Assembly: GCA_026686845.1 (NCBI GenBank)
Contig: JAIVEN010000028.1
Location: 6,091,001 to 6,155,000 of the forward strand
DNA from: Adenanthera pavonina
Lineage: Eukaryota > Streptophyta > Magnoliopsida > Fabales > Fabaceae
Direction: 5' to 3'
DNA: 64,000 bases
Part shown: positions 60,501 through 64,000 of the stretch, piece after piece
How positions within the stretch are numbered: the stretch's first letter is position 1
How the letters are laid out: each line of letters begins with the position of its first letter
Made by a program: the position numbers and the translations under genes
The notes under the pieces: generated by a model
Seen by the model: only the letters and a program-made list of their open reading frames with translations
The model's database searches: none
What the model was told of the DNA's origin: nothing

Positions 60501-62500
60501 AACAGTACGTTTGATACCTAGAATAAAATAAAAATAAATAAAATAATTTTTTAGATGAAAAATATTTTTGAAAAAATTTTAGATAAATATAAAAAAAGAT
60601 ATTTTTAAAAAGTAACTTCCATGAACCCTGAGTTCCAAAAAACTACATAGATTTATAATTAAAATTAAAATTGAAAGGCAAAAAATAAGAATATCCTTAT
60701 TGTACAAGTTATCCATTTACAAGTAAAATAGGCTTATTTACAAATGATAATATTATGAATTGCAAATGAGATTGTGTCACCTGTAAATATATTATTATCA
60801 CTTGTAAATTGATCATTTACAGAAAGTAAGGACATTTTTATCTTTTATCTTTCGATTTTAATTCTAATTATAAACCTTGATAGCTTTTTGGAATTATGGT
60901 AAAGTAGGGTTACTTTTTAGAAATATCTTATTTCTTTGATATTTATTTAGAATTTTTCCAATATTTTTTGTATGTTTAACTAATGGGAAAGTATATAATT
61001 ATTATCAGATAATAATAATAAAAATATAATAAATATTACATGCGATCTCGAAAGTTACCAAGAGTTATATTTGGAAATTGCACTGTGACTCTTATAATTA
61101 AATTATTGCTGAGTTAATCTTCAAATTGGATGTAAAAGTATATGCTCTATTTGGGAGGAGCTTTTAGTATGTATGGGAACATCTTTAGAGGAGTTTGATG
61201 GTACTTTCTAGTAGCTAATTAGACCCGACACATAATCATTAGACAAAAACGTTGCTTTTGGTCATCACTGTCTTTGCTTGCTACTTCACTGTCACCCAGG
61301 TATACTACAATAGTTGTCTTCCAAGAACATTTAGAAAATGTTGCCATAGATATGAAAATAGGCAACATTTTCTAAGAGCTGTTTATATTGACGTTATCTA
61401 TTACTTTAAGTAATAGTTTTTCAAACTTTACGGCAATAATTACAAAAACTGTTGCTTATACCATAGAAATAGGCAACAGTTCTCAATTGAAAAATATAAC
61501 AAGTAGCTACTTGTTCTACCTCTTCACACACTACCTTCTTCCATTCATTTTCATGCTCACACACATATATATAGCTAGTTTGTTCTGTCTATATATATAT
61601 ATATAGTGGCCTCTACTTGTCAGACTAGTAAATATATGTCCCCAAATTTTGTGCTTGATATGAGCTACACATATTCAAAGCTTGCCTGTTTCAGAAAAAA
61701 CATTTTTTTTGTGATAGGAATTGAATTAAATTCACATGAGGATCTCTAATTAACATTCATACCTGCAAACTTGAATATAAGAATGAAACAGACAATTCAT
61801 GTCATTTTCTGCTGACTGGTGCCCTTTATTTTAATTAAACCCATGCTTCATACTAGACCAGGCTTCAGGTTCAACTTGGTTGAGCTCGGTGTTTCTCCAC
61901 CCTTAATTGTTTAAATCCTAACTATAGTACATCATAGTGAGGGGACGCTTAAAGATTTTGAGGTCAGTTATCATTGTTATTCTCAGAATTTTTAATTTTA
62001 ATTAGTAGGAGTGAATTTGGAATTTAATTTTGAATTAACAATTGAGCTGAGTTTTTGTTGTCACTTTTTTTCTTCTTATAATAGCTTCCAATTATTTTTT
62101 TCCTTTTTCCTTTTTGTTCAATTTTGTCAATTGATTTATGATACTAAATGCCATTTTTTTTGTATTTAAGCTTTTGCTTAATCATTTTTTTTTTGTTCTT
62201 TTGCAAGAAGTATGGAGTTGCCCATGAATTATGTTTAAGGATAAAAGGCTTCAATTCACTATTGAAATGTAATAAGTTGTCCTATTAGGATTATGAGTTT
62301 TTCCCATAGATGAATATTAACTTATTTAGATTTTAATGCTAGGTTATGAAATTTATTAATAATATTTTTAATTTTCTATATAATATACAAAATTATTAAA
62401 TTATTAAATTCATTACCACCGATTTGTTTCTGCTTGAACCATGGTTGAATTATTGAACTTTTAAACAAATGTATTGAGTAGTTTAATATCCGGTCCGGGT
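60501..62500. other. Spacer with hairpin-forming CACTA-like repeats
   Basis: Mostly AT-rich. At 61333-61373 AGAAAATGTTGCC and GGCAACATTTTCT form a perfect 13-bp stem with a 15-base loop, and a related AACTGTTGC...GGCAACAGTT occurs at 61447-61481. Upstream is ATACTACAATAGTTG near 61302. These resemble CACTA subterminal repeats. No gene. Confidence 0.5.
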
Positions 62501-62501
62501 T

Positions 62502-62822
62502 ATTCTTTGGTAAGTAATTTACTCTTTTTTCCCCCTCATTTGATATTGTTAATTAGGTTATTCAATAATTTAAATATTTTTTCTAACTTCAAACTTTTAT
62601 ATTGTTATTTTTCCAATTGCTGCTACTGTGCTTTACATTATGTACTATAGTGTATGAAGTATTTATGGTTGTAGGTTACATAATGTTTGGACCAAAGGTT
62701 CAGTTAGAAGTAACATTAGATTTTCTGAAAGAGAAAATAAGCTCATCAGTAGTGGTATACAAAACATTAATAAGTCCACTAATTAAATATTTTTTGCTCA
62801 TGACGCCAATAATCAACACAGT
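62502..62822 (+). pseudogene. Truncated copy of AVT exon 3 (with the end of exon 2)
   Basis: TATTCTTTG plus the donor GTAAGTAAT at 62502-62518 repeat the end of AVT exon 2, and 62615-62822 repeat the start of exon 3 (TIVY, GYIMFGPKVQLEVTL, EKISSSVV, LISPLIKY, PIINT). The acceptor CCAG has become CCAA, and similarity stops at PIINT where the tandem units begin. No exon 1 or rest of exon 2 precedes it. Dead fragment. Confidence 0.88.
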
Positions 62823-62823
62823 A

Positions 62824-63732
62824 AGCCCAATAAGATTTCGTTATATTTGTAATGTCCTTGTTTCACTTCTGCTTCAAGTTAACACTGTCATGTAGTTACA
62901 TAATTTACTGTATATGGGATTATGTAAATGCCTAATGTTCAGGTGCATTGTAACTCTTGGATGATTATGCAAGAAAGAAATTCCTCACAACATTCATTTA
63001 ATGATGGTATCAGAATGGTTCTAAGAAGAGCCTTGTTATGATTTAGTAATTTACAAGTTTTTCACATATTTCAACTTTATTCATAGTTTTCTATAAGAAG
63101 TATTTGTTCAACTTAAAAGCTAAGAACAACTTCCTCATTACAACTGTTGGATGTCAACCAAAGCAGTAATGCAACTAATTTAAGTAATTTGTAAAGCTCA
63201 AGATTTGTGACTTCCTACCTTATAAGGTACGAATCATAGGTCTCGTACTCGTGGCTATAGCATTGCTTACTATAACGTTATTTGTTAAGGCCAATGTGAT
63301 TTTGTTATGTTTGTAATGTCATTTTTTCACTTTTGCTTCAAGCTAATACTATCATGTAATTACCTAACTTAATGTATATGGGCTTATGTGAATACTTAAT
63401 TTATAGGTGCACCGCAACTCTTAGATGGTCATATAAGAAAGAAATTCCTCATAATGTTAATTTAATAATGGTATCAGAATGGTTCTGAGAAGAGTTTTGT
63501 TATGATTTATTGTTTTGCAATTTTTTCGCATGGCTTAACTTTATTCACAATCTTTTACAAGAAGTTACTATTCAACTTAAAAACTAAGAACAATATCCTC
63601 ATCACAAGTATTAGTTGACAACTAGAATAATAAACACAACTAATTCAGGTAATTTGCAACGCTTAAGTTTTGTGACTCCGTACCTTATTAGCCACTGAGC
63701 CATAGGTGTTGTGCTCGTGGCTATATCAATAT
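62824..63732. repeat. Tandem duplication, two units of about 450-465 bp, with GDU remnants
   Basis: Unit 1 is 62824-63287 and unit 2 is 63288-63732. Both run GTAATGTC...TTTCACTT(C/T)TGCTTCAAG, GAAAGAAATTCCTCA, AATGGTATCAGAATGGTTCT and AGCTAAGAACAA-like blocks. Each ends in a decayed piece of the GDU membrane helix (CATAGGTCTCGTACTCGTGG in unit 1). The last 150 bases of each unit match the insert plus 3' half of the GDU gene at 56950-57110. Confidence 0.85.
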
Positions 63733-63734
63733 CA

Positions 63735-64000
63735 TTTTCTGGTTCCACTCACTCTTCAACTTCCTTTTTCAACACATGTTTTCATGGTCTCAATGGCCTA
63801 TTAGGTACTTCTTCTGCCGTTCTCCCTTCTTTTTTTCACTTGTATTGTTAGATGGGAAAGGAGAGGAAAGAAGGGCATTTGGTTTGAGGAATGGATGAGT
63901 GAGCGAGGAGAAGAGGAAAATGTATAGTGTGTGAGAGAGAGATAGAAGCCACATGGTAGAGGGAGATGGTAGCCGCATGATAAGAGGTGAGAAGAGGAGA
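63735..64000 (+). pseudogene. Further AVT copy, exon 1 and start of intron 1, cut by the window end
   Basis: 63735-63804 encodes SFSGSTHSSTSFFNTCFHGL and the NGLL end of exon 1 in frame with the donor GTACTTC at 63805. The following intron matches intron 1 of the AVT gene (GAGGAATGGATGAGT). Unlike the gene at 48645, no ATG opens the frame; it runs back into the GDU-derived end of the tandem repeat. Either a truncated pseudogene or a copy using another start. Exons 2 and 3 would lie beyond the window. Confidence 0.75.

Noticed and set aside
63008..63016. Retrotransposon primer site (TGGTATCAGA) at 63006 and 63469
   Set aside because: It is part of the 460-bp tandem unit, lacks the final GC of the Met-tRNA site and has no LTR before it.

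Overview
This is nuclear DNA from a flowering plant, almost certainly a eudicot. It is very AT-rich, its genes are split by GT-AG introns, and its families are plant ones: a MATE/DTX transporter, an AAP amino acid permease, an AVT vacuolar-type amino acid transporter and a GLUTAMINE DUMPER. Long gene-poor stretches are filled with LTR retrotransposons, LINE fragments, hAT, CACTA and MITE-like elements. I cannot name the species.

Layout. 0-7 kb: a decayed LINE RNase H fragment, an apparently intact four-exon minus-strand gene for a cyclin-D1-binding (GCIP-like) protein, and a LINE ORF1 (DUF4283 plus zinc knuckle) still open over 322 codons. 7-15.6 kb: AT-rich spacer with MITE-like elements around an intact eight-exon MATE/DTX gene. 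16.0-24.6 kb: a decayed Ty1/copia retrotransposon with LTRs and a 5-bp target duplication (ACTTA). Its 3' LTR is split by a 2.5-kb solo LTR of another element, which has its own duplication (TCCAC). 25-32.9 kb: intergenic DNA with several non-autonomous DNA transposons, two of which have 8-bp duplications.

32.9-43.4 kb: a small non-autonomous LTR element family (about 1.5 kb, methionine-tRNA primer site, gag-like ORF only). It is present as a three-LTR tandem array and as one complete copy inside intron 1 of a broken AAP gene. A duplicated stretch 1.4 kb downstream preserves the empty insertion site of that copy. 43.4-64 kb: a hAT-like element, an intact three-exon AVT-like gene, a GLUTAMINE DUMPER gene split by an insertion, a CACTA element, and at least two damaged extra copies of the AVT gene. 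The last of these runs off the window.

Taken together, 36-64 kb is a local cluster of amino acid transport genes (AAP import, AVT vacuolar transport, GDU export). It has been repeatedly duplicated and rearranged, and only one member, the AVT gene at 48.6-51.1 kb, looks intact. Exon boundaries were placed by reading splice sites and keeping frame and family similarity. No alignment or database search was run.
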